Positions 34,987-43,904 are shown, counted from the stretch's first letter. The stretch is DNA of 64,000 nt from Wenjunlia tyrosinilytica (GCF_014646055.1 NZ_BMMS01000005.1:238584-302583), one strand, 5' to 3'. Numbers and translations: made by a program. The notes: generated by a model not told the origin, from the sequence alone.

Positions 34987-36165
34987 GTGACCGACCCCGT
35001 GTACGTCATCGACACCGCTCGCACCCCGATAGGGCGGTTCAACGGCGCGCTGGCCCACGCCCGGCCGGACGACCTCGCCGCCGCGGCCCTGCGGGGCGTG
35101 GTCGACCGCAACCCGCAGATCACCGACGCCATCGACGACGTGATCCTCGGCAACGCCAACGGGGCGGGTGAGGAGAACCGCAACGTCGCCCGCATGGCCG
35201 TGCTCCTCGCGGGGCTGCCCCTGCGCACCCCGGGCACCACCGTCAACCGGCTGTGCGGTTCCGGGCTCGAGGCCGTCATCCAGGCGCGCCGCGCCATCGC
35301 GGTCGGTGACGCGGACCTGATCGTGGCGGGCGGTGTGGAGTCGATGACCCGCGCACCGCTGGTCATGCTCAAGCCGGACAGGGCATTCGCGCACCGCGAC
35401 CAGACGCTGCACTCCACGAGCATCGGCTGGCGGATGGTCAACCCGGCGATGCCCGAGGAGCACACGGTCTCCATGGGCGAGGGAGCGGAGATCCTCGCCG
35501 AGCGCTACGGCATCGGCCGCGAGCGCCAGGACGCGTTCGCCCTCGCCAGCCACCGCAAGGCCCACGCGGCGTGGGAGAGCGGCCGCCTCGCCCGCGAGAC
35601 CGTCGCCGGGCCGTGGGAACTCGAGCGCGACGAGTCGATCCGGCCGACGACCGACGAGGTCTCGCTGGGCAGGCTCGAGCCGGCCTTCCGCCGCGAGGGC
35701 GGCACCGTGACGGCGGGCAACTCCTCCCCCATCAACGACGGCGCCTCCTGCGTCCTGCTCGCGAGCGAGCGCGCGGTCCGCGCCCATGGCCTCGAACCGC
35801 TGGCCCGTGTCGTCGCCGGAGGCGTCAGCGCGCTGGAGCCGCGGCTGTTCGGCCTCGGGCCGGTCGAGGCGACCGCGTCCGCGCTCGACCGCATCGGCCG
35901 CTCGCTCGGGGACCTGGACGCGGTCGAGCTCAATGAGGCGTTCGCGGCCCAGGCGCTGGCGTGCCTCGACGAGTGGAAGGCCGTGGACCCGGAGATCGTC
36001 AACCCGCACGGAGGGGCCATCTCCATCGGCCACCCCCTCGGTGCCACCGGCTCACGGATGGTGGGGTCACTGGCTCTCACCCTGGCCGACCGGGGCAGCG
36101 GACTCGGCGTCGCCACTGCCTGCATCGGCGTGGGCCAGGGCCTCGCGGTCGTGCTGGAGCGCTGA
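34987..36165 (+). CDS. Acetyl-CoA acyltransferase (thiolase)
   Basis: 392 residues. Degradative thiolase fold with Cys90 (VNRLCGSGLEAV), the NEAFAAQ segment, His in GGAISIGHPLGATGSR, and the C-terminal CIGVGQG Cys. Catalyses thiolytic cleavage of 3-oxoacyl-CoA, or the reverse Claisen step. Start is GTG 34987 after GAGGAG. It could act with the acyl-CoA operon 13-17 kb to the left, but is not in it. Confidence 0.92.
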   Translation: MTDPVYVIDTARTPIGRFNGALAHARPDDLAAAALRGVVDRNPQITDAIDDVILGNANGAGEENRNVARMAVLLAGLPLRTPGTTVNRLCGSGLEAVIQARRAIAVGDADLIVAGGVESMTRAPLVMLKPDRAFAHRDQTLHSTSIGWRMVNPAMPEEHTVSMGEGAEILAERYGIGRERQDAFALASHRKAHAAWESGRLARETVAGPWELERDESIRPTTDEVSLGRLEPAFRREGGTVTAGNSSPINDGASCVLLASERAVRAHGLEPLARVVAGGVSALEPRLFGLGPVEATASALDRIGRSLGDLDAVELNEAFAAQALACLDEWKAVDPEIVNPHGGAISIGHPLGATGSRMVGSLALTLADRGSGLGVATACIGVGQGLAVVLER

Positions 36166-36171
36166 GCGTTC

Positions 36172-36213
36172 CCCGCGGGGTGCCGGCCGCGACTGCGGCG
36201 AGCACCCCGCGGG
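36172..36213. terminator. Bidirectional hairpin between thiolase and pdxH
   Basis: Arms CCCGCGGGGTGC (36172-36183) and GCACCCCGCGGG (36202-36213) pair perfectly around 18 nt. The genes converge on it. Confidence 0.6.
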
Positions 36214-36220
36214 TGGCCCT

Positions 36221-36889
36221 TCAGGGCCAGAGGAGTTCCTTTCGCCAGCCGTCCGCCGCCCCCTCGTCGACCCGCTCGTACCTGAGCCGGATGTGGCGGC
36301 GCTCCGGATCGCCCTGCCAGAACTCCACCTCGTCCGCCCACAGGGTGTACACGGTGAAGTCCGGCGGTACCGCCTCGGGATGGCCCCGAAGGAGCTCTCG
36401 CGCCTCGCGGTCCGCCGCGTCGAACTGAGCGAGGTCCGCCATGGGCGCGCTCTGCCGCCCGATCAGGCCCGCCAGCCGCGCGGGCTCGGGCCGTTGCAGA
36501 AACGCCCGTCTGCCGGTCTCCGGGTCGGCGGCCTCCACCCGGCCGCTCACCCGCACCTGACGCCCCTGCTCGGTCCAGTACATGGTCATCGCGGCCCAGG
36601 GGTTGCGCGACAGCTCGACGCCCTTGCGGCTGAGCGCGCTCGAGGCGAACACCCATCCCGCCCGCTCGGCGTCCACGTCCCGCAGCATGAGCACCCGCGA
36701 CGACGGCCGCCCCCGCTCGTCCGCCGTGCTCAGCGTGACGACGTGCGGCTCGACGACGTCCTCCCGCACCGCCTGCGCCAGCCACTGGACGAACAACTCC
36801 CCCGGCCGCTCGGGCGCGCCCTCCACGTCGAATCGCGGAAACGGCCCCACCATCACCGCCAGCCCCCGCAACAACTCCGCCACCTCCAT
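36221..36889 (-). CDS. pdxH: Pyridoxine/pyridoxamine 5'-phosphate oxidase-like protein
   Basis: 222 residues. PdxH-type split barrel with SSRVLMLRDVD, ALSRKGVELSRNPWAAMTMYW (FMN-binding) and EFWQGDPERRHIRLRY, the C-terminal family motif. Would oxidise PNP/PMP to PLP with FMN. ATG 36889 has GGAGGTGGG directly upstream. It may be one of several PdxH-like paralogues; the C-terminal RxY motif favours a genuine PdxH-like enzyme. Confidence 0.85.
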   Translation of the reverse strand: MEVAELLRGLAVMVGPFPRFDVEGAPERPGELFVQWLAQAVREDVVEPHVVTLSTADERGRPSSRVLMLRDVDAERAGWVFASSALSRKGVELSRNPWAAMTMYWTEQGRQVRVSGRVEAADPETGRRAFLQRPEPARLAGLIGRQSAPMADLAQFDAADREARELLRGHPEAVPPDFTVYTLWADEVEFWQGDPERRHIRLRYERVDEGAADGWRKELLWP

Positions 36890-36958
36890 ACCCACCTCCA
36901 CCAGGATCGTGGCACACCGGCTGGCGACGTGGGCCGCCGCGGACGACCGGATGCGGGG

Positions 36959-37402
36959 TCAGTGGCGGGCCAGGTGGAAGATGGGGCCGGCTTCGGCCTC
37001 GAGGACGCAGCGGTTGGGGAAGAGCGCGCGGTAGTGGACCTGGCGGCCGCGCCATTCGCCCATGGCCTCGGCGATGACCGGGGCGTAGTTCTTGACGCAG
37101 AAGCGCTCGTCCGCGGGCAGGGTGGTGATGCGTCCGTCCACGGACCGCAGCGTGTCGCAGGCCGTCTCGGCGTGCGGGTGGGTGCCTCCGTCGGGGGAGC
37201 AGGTCAGCACCGCCCATTCACGGTCCGGGCCGTCGGCGTCCTCACCGCGGACGACGCTCAGCCACAGCCGTCCCTCCGGTGCCCCGAGCGCGGTGGGCCG
37301 CTCCCGTGCCGCGACCGGCGCCGAGGGCGCGGCCGCCGCTGCCGCCAGGGTTACGACCAGTGCCACCATCCGCGCCGCACGGGCGCCCCGGTTGCTTCGC
37401 AT
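36959..37402 (-). CDS. SSI-family subtilisin/trypsin inhibitor (I16)
   Basis: 147-residue secreted inhibitor. Signal peptide ~1-33, then the SSI fold with two disulfides: LTCSPDGGTHPHAETAC pair and the CVKNYAPV...RCVLE pair. The reactive bond region CVKNYAPV has Lys at P1, where Met/Val specificities are found in subtilisin-type inhibitors, so a trypsin-like target is expected. AGGAG precedes ATG 37402. Only single-domain inhibitor in the window; proteases at 3055 and 26538 are candidate but untested partners. Confidence 0.9.
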   Translation of the reverse strand: MRSNRGARAARMVALVVTLAAAAAAPSAPVAARERPTALGAPEGRLWLSVVRGEDADGPDREWAVLTCSPDGGTHPHAETACDTLRSVDGRITTLPADERFCVKNYAPVIAEAMGEWRGRQVHYRALFPNRCVLEAEAGPIFHLARH

Positions 37403-37510
37403 GCCGCGTACTCCTGATCCGGGCGGACCTGCGCCGCCCCCTTCCTCATATCGGCACGACGGCGCCCGGCAACATCCCCGACCACCCGATCGGACCATCA
37501 AGCCATAAAA

Positions 37511-37527
37511 ACTGACGTTCCGTCAGT
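37511..37527. promoter_or_regulatory. 17-bp palindromic operator ACTGACG-TTC-CGTCAGT
   Basis: Perfect 7-bp arms around a 3-nt spacer, 82 bp upstream of the SRPBCC start. Classic TetR-family half-sites. No TetR gene is adjacent, so the regulator acts from elsewhere. Confidence 0.75.
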
Positions 37528-37608
37528 CTTGAATGTTCTCCCCGCCGTCGCTACGGTCCCCCGGACCGCCGCCGGGGCCTCCGCGCGGCGCCCGACGAAG
37601 GAGGACCG

Positions 37609-38049
37609 ATGGCCGAGGTCCACGCTCAGGCGCACATCACGGCTCCGCCCGAGAGGGTCTGGGACCGGCTGACCGACTTCGAGTGCTACGGCCAGTGGAA
37701 CGCCACGCACACCGGCTTTCCCAAGGGCGTTCCCGACGCCCCGGCGAAGGGGGAGTCGTTCCAGGAGAACATGAGGCTGATGGGCTTCCCCGCCGAGGTC
37801 ACCTGGACCGTGGAGGAGTGCGAGGCACCGCGGGTGCTGTCGCTGTCCGGCAACGGCCCCATGGGCGTCGCGCTGAGGCAGGTGTACCGGCTGGTGCCCG
37901 GCGCGGACGGGGGCACGGACGTGGCGGTCCACAGCTCGTTCACCGGCGCCGCCGTCTCCCTGATGGCGAGCAAGCTCGAAAACGCGGGGACCTCCGCCCT
38001 GGCCCAGTCCCTGAGCCGGCTCGCGGATGTGGTGCGCGCGAGCGCTTGA
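37609..38049 (+). CDS. SRPBCC-family protein
   Basis: 146 residues, START/Bet v1-like fold used by polyketide cyclases and ligand-binding proteins: AQAHITAPPERVWDRLTDFECYGQW is the standard start. GGAGGA precedes the ATG. Ligand unknown. The TetR-type palindrome upstream suggests induction by a small molecule. Confidence 0.85.
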   Translation: MAEVHAQAHITAPPERVWDRLTDFECYGQWNATHTGFPKGVPDAPAKGESFQENMRLMGFPAEVTWTVEECEAPRVLSLSGNGPMGVALRQVYRLVPGADGGTDVAVHSSFTGAAVSLMASKLENAGTSALAQSLSRLADVVRASA

Positions 38050-38085
38050 GGGATCGTGCGGTCGCGCGACGGCGAGTACGGCGAG

Positions 38086-38121
38086 CCGGTGTGCGGGCGG
38101 TTGCAGCCGCCCGCACACCGG
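38086..38121. terminator. Bidirectional terminator between SRPBCC and GH3 genes
   Basis: Perfect 15-bp arms (38086-38100 and 38107-38121) around TTGCAG, between two converging stop codons. Confidence 0.75.
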
Positions 38122-38126
38122 ATGTC

Positions 38127-40457
38127 TCAACGGACCGTGAAGTCCGCGCTCTTCTCCCCCGCCGTCAGACGGTAGACACCGGCCTCGACCCGGGGCGTTC
38201 CGGCGCCGTCGAGGTCGCCCGGGGTGACGGCGAGCCGGGACAGCGGCACGGACAGTTCCACCTGCCTGGTCCGGCCCGCCTTGAGGGTCACCTTGGTGAA
38301 CGCCGCCAGCCGCTTCGGCGCAGCGAGCACCGCGCTGCCGACCGGCCGGGAGGCGTAGACCGGTACGACGAGCCGGCCGTCGCGGCCGCCGGTGTTGGAG
38401 ACGGTGACCTTCACCTTGACCGTGCCGTCCGGTCGGACCGAGTCGCCGGCCACGGTGACCGCGTCGAAGCTGTAGTCGGTGTAGGACAGTCCGGCTCCGA
38501 AGGCGAACAGCGGCTCGTAGCCGGAGCCCGGCCCGCCATTCGTCCCCGGCAACTGCTGGTAGTGGAACGGCTCGTTTCCGATCGCCTTCGGCCAGGAGAC
38601 GGTCAGCCGCCCACCGGGGTTGGCCTTGCCGAACAGCACATCGGCGACCGCGTGCCCGCCCTCGGTGCCGGGCAGCCACGACATCAGCAGGCCCTGGGTG
38701 CCGTCGGCGTCGCCGAGGGCAAGGGGACGTCCGGCGATGACGACGGTGACCACGGGCTTGCCGCTCGCCTTGACCGTCTTGACCAGGGACTGCTGGTCGG
38801 CGGCGAGTTCGGGCCTCGGGCTGTCGGCCTCGCCCTCGGCCGCGGCCCGCTCCCCCACCACGGCCACGACGAGGTCGGCATCCGCCGCCTCGGCCGCCGC
38901 CTCCTCAGCGGTCCTGGCGTGGACGATCTCGGTGCCCTGCGGCGCCGCGTCCTTGAGCCCCTCGAGCACCGTGGTGCCCGGCAGTTCCACCCCGTCCGGG
39001 ACCCGCTGCCAGCCGATCGTCCAGCCGCCCGCCTGGTCGTCGATGTTGTCGGCCTTGGGACCCGTTACGACGATCTTCTTGGCGGATTTGGCGATGGGCA
39101 GAACGTTGCCGTCGTTGCGCAGCAGCACCTGCGACGCGGTCGCCGCCTTCCTGGCGAGGTCGGCGTCGGCGCCGAGCACGGCCTCGTCCGCCTTGGAGGC
39201 GTCCACGTAGGGGTGTTCGAAGAGCCCGAGCTCGATCTTGAGCCGGAGCACCCGGCCCGCGGCCTGGTCGATGCGGCGCTTGGAGACCAGCTTGTTGTCG
39301 ACGGCCTCACGCAGCGCCTCGGTGAACCCCTTGGCGCTGTAGGGCTCCATCGCCATGTCCAGACCGGCGTTGACGGCGAGCGCGACGGCGTGGGTGTAGT
39401 CGGGGGCGAGGTGGTAGCGGGTCTGGAGTGCGCGCACGTCCTCCCAGTCGCTGACGGTGACGCCGTCGAATCCCCACTTGTCCCGCAGGACCTTGGTGAG
39501 CAGGTACTTCGAGCCGGTGGCCGGTACCCCGTTGACCGCACCGGAGTTGATCATCACGGTCTTGGCACCCGCCTGGACCGCCCGGTGGTACGGCGGCAGC
39601 AGGGTGTCCTGGAGGTAGCGCATGGACACGTCGGCGGGCACCCGGTCGTGCCCGTTGGACGGCTCCGAGTAGCCGCCGAAGTGCTTGACGGTGGCGGCGA
39701 CCTGCTTGGCGCCGTGCGCGTTCTCGATGCCCTTGACGCTCGCGGCGGCGAGCGTTCCCGTCAGCAGCGGGTCCTCGCCGTAGGTCTCGTAGTAGCGGCC
39801 CCAGCGCTGGTCGCGGGCGAGGTCGGCGACGGGGGCGAAGTTCCAGTCGATACCGGTGGCCGCCACCGCGGTGGCCGTCGAGGCGCCCGTCCTGCGCACC
39901 AGCGCCGGGTCCCAGGTCGCGCCCAGGCCGATCTGGTGCGGGAAGACGGTGGCGCCGAGAATGTTGTTGTGGCCGTGCACGGCGTCCACGCCGTACAGGA
40001 TCGGGATGTGCAGCCGGGAGTTGTCGACGGCGTACTTCTGGACCGCGTTGACCATCTCGGCCCAGTCCTTGGGGGTGTTCTTCGACGGCCCCATGCCGCC
40101 GCCGGACAGGATCGAACCCGCGGCGTAGTCCTTGAGGACGGTCTTCATGCACGCGTCGTTGAGCGCGCCACCGCTCCATTCGCAGTCACCCTGAATCCGG
40201 GTGACCGCGATCTGGTCCATTTGTCCGATCTTCTCGTCCAGTGTCATCCGCCGCAGCAGGTCCTTTACCCGTTCGGCGGTGGGTGCCTTGGCGTCGCGGT
40301 ACAGCGGCCCCTTGTGGGCCGCGGGCGGCACGGCCGCTACCGCGGCCACGCAGGCGATGACGGTCGCCACGGTCACGGCGCCTCTTCTTCGGCGACGGCC
40401 GGACGGCATGTGGGATGCGGAACCACGTGGGAGCGATCCGTGCGAGGCAAGCGGCAT
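38127..40457 (-). CDS. Secreted GH3 beta-glucosidase
   Basis: 776 residues. Signal sequence in the first ~45 residues (GRRRRRGAVTVATVIACVAA), then the GH3 N domain (~60-340), GH3 C domain (~410-630) and a C-terminal fibronectin-III-like domain (~680-760). The nucleophile is Asp337 in VTVSDWEDV; KHFGG near 258 and HGHNN near 161 bind sugar. Hydrolyses beta-glucosides or xylosides. It faces the LacI regulator across two operators. ATG 40457 has GAGGACGGG upstream; ATG 40409 is an alternative but has no SD. Confidence 0.93.
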   Translation of the reverse strand: MPLASHGSLPRGSASHMPSGRRRRRGAVTVATVIACVAAVAAVPPAAHKGPLYRDAKAPTAERVKDLLRRMTLDEKIGQMDQIAVTRIQGDCEWSGGALNDACMKTVLKDYAAGSILSGGGMGPSKNTPKDWAEMVNAVQKYAVDNSRLHIPILYGVDAVHGHNNILGATVFPHQIGLGATWDPALVRRTGASTATAVAATGIDWNFAPVADLARDQRWGRYYETYGEDPLLTGTLAAASVKGIENAHGAKQVAATVKHFGGYSEPSNGHDRVPADVSMRYLQDTLLPPYHRAVQAGAKTVMINSGAVNGVPATGSKYLLTKVLRDKWGFDGVTVSDWEDVRALQTRYHLAPDYTHAVALAVNAGLDMAMEPYSAKGFTEALREAVDNKLVSKRRIDQAAGRVLRLKIELGLFEHPYVDASKADEAVLGADADLARKAATASQVLLRNDGNVLPIAKSAKKIVVTGPKADNIDDQAGGWTIGWQRVPDGVELPGTTVLEGLKDAAPQGTEIVHARTAEEAAAEAADADLVVAVVGERAAAEGEADSPRPELAADQQSLVKTVKASGKPVVTVVIAGRPLALGDADGTQGLLMSWLPGTEGGHAVADVLFGKANPGGRLTVSWPKAIGNEPFHYQQLPGTNGGPGSGYEPLFAFGAGLSYTDYSFDAVTVAGDSVRPDGTVKVKVTVSNTGGRDGRLVVPVYASRPVGSAVLAAPKRLAAFTKVTLKAGRTRQVELSVPLSRLAVTPGDLDGAGTPRVEAGVYRLTAGEKSADFTVR

Positions 40458-40539
40458 ACGGGTGTCCCGTCCTCATCGAGCCCCTCGGGGGCCGGTGGCA
40501 CCGGTGCGGGAGCAGCCCCGATGCCTGGCGCGGCAGATT

Positions 40540-40555
40540 CCGCAAACGTCCACGG
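40540..40555. promoter_or_regulatory. LacI operator, imperfect copy
   Basis: CCGCAAACGTCCACGG differs from the neighbouring perfect palindrome in 3 of 16 bases and sits 24 bp (centre to centre) from it. Confidence 0.65.
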
Positions 40556-40563
40556 CCAACTTT

Positions 40564-40579
40564 CCGTAAACGTTTACGG
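40564..40579. promoter_or_regulatory. LacI operator CCGTAAACGTTTACGG
   Basis: Perfect 16-bp palindrome with the AAACGTTT core, between the GH3 and lacI-type genes. Likely binds the adjacent LacI regulator and shuts off the glucosidase without sugar. Confidence 0.85.
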
Positions 40580-40727
40580 CACGTGCTCACGCCACTCGGG
40601 TCACGCCCGTACCGTCTGTTGGGCACGGAGTCTGTCCGTACGGTGACAGATCGTCAAGACTGTGCGCAGAAAGGTCCACGGCGCGTCTTCACGCGCTCCC
40701 GGTTCCCGAGGTGACAGGACGGTCCAT

Positions 40728-41774
40728 GTGAACATCCGCGAACTCGCACGCCTGTCCGGCGTGTCCACGGCCACCGTCTCCCGTGCGCTCAACGGCCGCG
40801 GCGAGGTGAGCGAGGTCACGAGGCGACGGATAAGCGAGCTGGCCCGCGAGATGGGCTATGCGCCGAACGAGCCCGCCCGCACTCTGGTCAGACGGCGTTC
40901 GGACACGATCGGGCTGGTGTGGGACAGCGGGTACGAGCGCCGCGGCCTGCACCACCCGTTTCTTCAGGGCCTGCTGAGCGGGGTGCGCGCCGCCCTCCAG
41001 GACGCCGGCTACCACTTGATGCTCCTGACCACCGCCGGGGACAAGGACGACGACGACACCTATCTGCAGGCGGTGCGGCGGCACAACCTCGAGGCGGTGG
41101 TCGTCATGGGCGTCCAGTCCGACGACCGGGCGGTGCGTGCGCTGGCCGACTCTCCGGTGGTGTGCGTCGGGATCGACCTGGCGCTGTCGGGTCCCCATAC
41201 CGCCCGGGTCACCTCGGACAACGAGGCGGGAGCGGCGGCAGCGGTCAGGCACCTGTTCGAGCTGGGCCACCGCCGGCTGGCCACGATCACCGGTCCGGTG
41301 CACATGCCTCCCGCCGCCGACCGGCTGAAGGGATTCCTCACCGCCTGCGCGGAACTGGGCGTTCCCGTGCCCGACAGCCATGTCCGCGAAGGAGACTTCT
41401 TCCTGGCCGGCGGCCAGCAGGCGATGGCGGAGCTGCTGGCGCTGCCCGAGCCGCCGACCGCGGTGTTCGCCGCCGGGGACCAGATGGCGATAGGCGCCCT
41501 GCACGCCGCCGCGCAGGCCGGGCGCGCGGTGCCCGCGGACGTGGCCGTCGTGGGCTTCGACGACATAGACGCCGCATCCCTGGTGCGGCCCGCGCTGACA
41601 ACGGTCGCGCAGGACGAACGGGCACTGGGCGCCGCGGCCGTCGCCGCGTTGCGGAGGATGCTGGAGCGCAGACACGAAGGCGACGGCACCGCGGACGGCA
41701 GCGGCGCCGCCGACCCGGGTACGCATGTGGTGTCGACGCGGCTCGTGGTGCGTGAGTCGTCGGCACCTCGGTGA
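40728..41774 (+). CDS. LacI-family transcriptional regulator
   Basis: 348 residues. HTH at the very start: NIRELARLSGVSTATVSRAL, then the periplasmic-binding-like sensor domain. GTG 40728 was chosen because residue 2 of the HTH pattern begins there and AGGA lies upstream. Divergent from the GH3 glucosidase gene with two operators between them. It probably senses a disaccharide or its product. Confidence 0.92.
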   Translation: MNIRELARLSGVSTATVSRALNGRGEVSEVTRRRISELAREMGYAPNEPARTLVRRRSDTIGLVWDSGYERRGLHHPFLQGLLSGVRAALQDAGYHLMLLTTAGDKDDDDTYLQAVRRHNLEAVVVMGVQSDDRAVRALADSPVVCVGIDLALSGPHTARVTSDNEAGAAAAVRHLFELGHRRLATITGPVHMPPAADRLKGFLTACAELGVPVPDSHVREGDFFLAGGQQAMAELLALPEPPTAVFAAGDQMAIGALHAAAQAGRAVPADVAVVGFDDIDAASLVRPALTTVAQDERALGAAAVAALRRMLERRHEGDGTADGSGAADPGTHVVSTRLVVRESSAPR

Positions 41775-41885
41775 CACTTCGCCAAAGACGAGCGAGGAAG
41801 TTGCGCTTGCGCGGCCCATGCCGGGCGGTCGGGCCGAACCGGGTGGCAGGCCACCCGAGGGGGACTCCCGGAAGGAGGAACGGTC

Positions 41886-42299
41886 ATGGGACGCCACCAC
41901 CGGACACGGCTGCCCGTCCGGGCCACCTCCGCGGTCGCCGCGCCGGCGGTCGGATGCGACTCGAACGAAGCGGGTGCGGACCGGCAGGGAGCGAAGGACA
42001 CCGCGGCCACGGCGGCGCCGTCGCGCACAGCGCACACGGGGGCGCCGCACCCGACCCGCTCGGGTGCGGCGAAGGACACCCGGGGCACGGCCGACGTCAA
42101 CGGCACCGCTGACGCGGACGGTACGAACGGCGGCACGCCCACGGCCGGTACCGGCGCGAAGGCGGCGCCGGGGTCGGGCGCCCCTGGCAATGATCCGCCG
42201 GCGGTTGCAGGCACGGCCCCGGAGGGGGCACCGGCCTCCGGTCCGGGGATCAGTCCTCTTCGGCGAGGATCAGATACAGCTTCTTGCGCGCCTCGTTGA
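41886..42299 (+). CDS. Possible lipoprotein, low-complexity
   Basis: 137 residues from ATG 41886 with a strong AAGGAGGA upstream. MGRHHRTRLPVRATSAVAAPAVGCD looks like a poor lipoprotein signal, and the rest is Ala/Gly/Thr/Asp-rich. The end overlaps the converging padR gene by 50 bp. The strong SD argues for translation, but the weak hydrophobic segment and run-on 3' end suggest a decayed gene. No family recognised. Confidence 0.4.
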   Translation: MGRHHRTRLPVRATSAVAAPAVGCDSNEAGADRQGAKDTAATAAPSRTAHTGAPHPTRSGAAKDTRGTADVNGTADADGTNGGTPTAGTGAKAAPGSGAPGNDPPAVAGTAPEGAPASGPGISPLRRGSDTASCAPR

Positions 42300-42840
42300 C
42301 CACGGCGACCGCCTTGGTCCGCTGCTCCTCACTGCCGCCGGCCATCACCTGGCCGAAGGCCGTGAACAGCCCGCTGGCGGCCTGCTTGACCTCACGCAGG
42401 GCCTCCCAGTCGACGTCCCTGCCCGCCTGCTCCCACGGAGCGTCAGGGCCGGAGTCGGCCTCGGTACGGCCTTCCTCGGTGAGGGTGAACAGGCGCTTGC
42501 CCCCGGACTCCTCGCTGGTGATCAGACCCTCGTCCTCCAGCAGTTGCAGGGTCGGGTAGACCGAGCCCGGGCTGGGCCGCCAGGCCCCTCCGCTGCGCTC
42601 GCCGATCTCCTGGATCATCTCGTATCCGTGCATGGGACGGTCCTTCAGCAGCGCCAGGATCGAGGCGCGCACATCGCCGCGCCGAGCCCTGCCGCGGTGC
42701 CCGCGCCCGCGCGGGCCTCCACCCCAGGGTCCACCGCCCCAAGGGCCTCCCCCGCCGGGTCCGGGGCCGAACGGCCCGAATGCCGCACGCCTCTCCCAGC
42801 GCCCTTCACCGTCACACGGTCCATGCCTGTGGGAACGCAT
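42250..42840 (-). CDS. PadR-family transcriptional regulator
   Basis: 196 residues. A Gly/Arg-rich N-terminal arm (~1-60), then the PadR winged helix: ASILALLKDRPMHGYEMIQEI and PSPGSVYPTLQLLEDEGLI. The C-terminal region is helical. ATG 42840 has AAGGGAGAA upstream. A 10-bp AT palindrome 40 bp upstream probably is its own operator. Confidence 0.9.
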   Translation of the reverse strand: MRSHRHGPCDGEGRWERRAAFGPFGPGPGGGGPWGGGPWGGGPRGRGHRGRARRGDVRASILALLKDRPMHGYEMIQEIGERSGGAWRPSPGSVYPTLQLLEDEGLITSEESGGKRLFTLTEEGRTEADSGPDAPWEQAGRDVDWEALREVKQAASGLFTAFGQVMAGGSEEQRTKAVAVVNEARKKLYLILAEED

Positions 42841-42879
42841 CGTACGTTCTCCCTTCTCATGACTATCACGATGCCTCAA

Positions 42880-42889
42880 CGATATATCG
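42880..42889. promoter_or_regulatory. Palindrome CGATATATCG upstream of padR
   Basis: AT-rich palindrome in very GC-rich DNA, 40 bp from the start; typical of PadR autoregulatory sites. Confidence 0.55.
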
Positions 42890-43082
42890 GAATCTGTCGC
42901 ATGACAAGGCCCTCACGACAAGGCCCCGAAGAATCCGCGGCTCAAGCCCCGAGGGGCGCACCATCCACCCGTGGGCAAACCGTCCGCGCCGCGGGCACAC
43001 CGTCCACGCCGCGCGCACACCAGGCCACCGTTGCCGGATTGGCCATGCCCAAGCGCCGGTTCCACCGCCTAGAGTCGGCGGC

Positions 43083-43904
43083 ATGCGCATCAGAATCGTC
43101 GACGCCTTCAGCGACCGTCCGTTCGCCGGGAACCCCGCCGGTGTCGTCCTGCTCGACGGATCGGCCGGCTTCCCCGACGCGCCGTGGCTCCAGCAGGTGG
43201 CCGCCGAGGTGAACCTCTCCGAGACCGCGTTCGCCCATCCCGTCGCCGACGACCCCGACGCCGACTGGGCGCTGCGCTGGTTCACCCCCGCGACCGAGGT
43301 GAACCTGTGCGGCCACGCGACCCTCGCCACCGCGCACATCCTGCGCAGCACGGGGGCGGCCGAGGGTACGGTCCGCTTCCGCACCCGCGGCGGAATCCTC
43401 ACCGTGCTTCCCGCGGCCGGTGGCGCGCTGACCCTGGACTTCCCGTCCGCGCCCGCCGACCCGGTGGCGACGCCGCCGGAACTCGTGCGGGCCCTGGGCG
43501 CCGAGCCGCTGTCCTCGTACGACACCGGGGCCCTCGGGGACCTGCTCGTGGAGGTCGCGGACGAGAAGACCCTGCGCGGCCTGGCCCCCGACCTCGCCGC
43601 CCTCGCCCGGCTCGAGCACCGGGGTGTCGTGGTCACCGCGCCCGCCGAGGTCCAGGACGCGGACTACCAGTACGTCTCCCGCTTCTTCGCCCCGGCCGTG
43701 GGTGTGGACGAGGACCCGGTGACCGGCAGCGCGCACACGGCCCTGGCTCCCTACTGGTCCGCCCGGCTCGGCCGCCCCGAGCTGGTGGGCTACCAGGCGT
43801 CGGCCCGCGGCGGCCTTGTGCGCACCAGGCTCGTGGGCGACCGGGTCCACATCACCGGCCGGGCCGTCACCGTGATCGACGGCGAGCTCCTGACCCAGCC
43901 CTGA
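43083..43904 (+). CDS. PhzF-family isomerase
   Basis: 273 residues with the diaminopimelate-epimerase-like double fold: VDAFSDRPFAGNPAGVVLL, catalytic Glu47 in NLSETAF, and ATEVNLCGHATLATAH. The second half has VDEDPVTGSAHTALAPYW. No phenazine genes are near, so the substrate is unknown. ATG 43083 is preceded 7 nt after TAGAGT, so the message is probably leaderless. Confidence 0.9.
   Translation: MRIRIVDAFSDRPFAGNPAGVVLLDGSAGFPDAPWLQQVAAEVNLSETAFAHPVADDPDADWALRWFTPATEVNLCGHATLATAHILRSTGAAEGTVRFRTRGGILTVLPAAGGALTLDFPSAPADPVATPPELVRALGAEPLSSYDTGALGDLLVEVADEKTLRGLAPDLAALARLEHRGVVVTAPAEVQDADYQYVSRFFAPAVGVDEDPVTGSAHTALAPYWSARLGRPELVGYQASARGGLVRTRLVGDRVHITGRAVTVIDGELLTQP

Noticed and set aside
37533..40646. 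Very long open frame opposite the GH3 gene (over 1000 codons)
   Set aside because: It is an antisense shadow caused by high GC at third positions; the minus-strand GH3 protein has all family motifs.
43083..43904. Phenazine biosynthesis
   Set aside because: Only a PhzF-family isomerase is present; no other phenazine genes are near.
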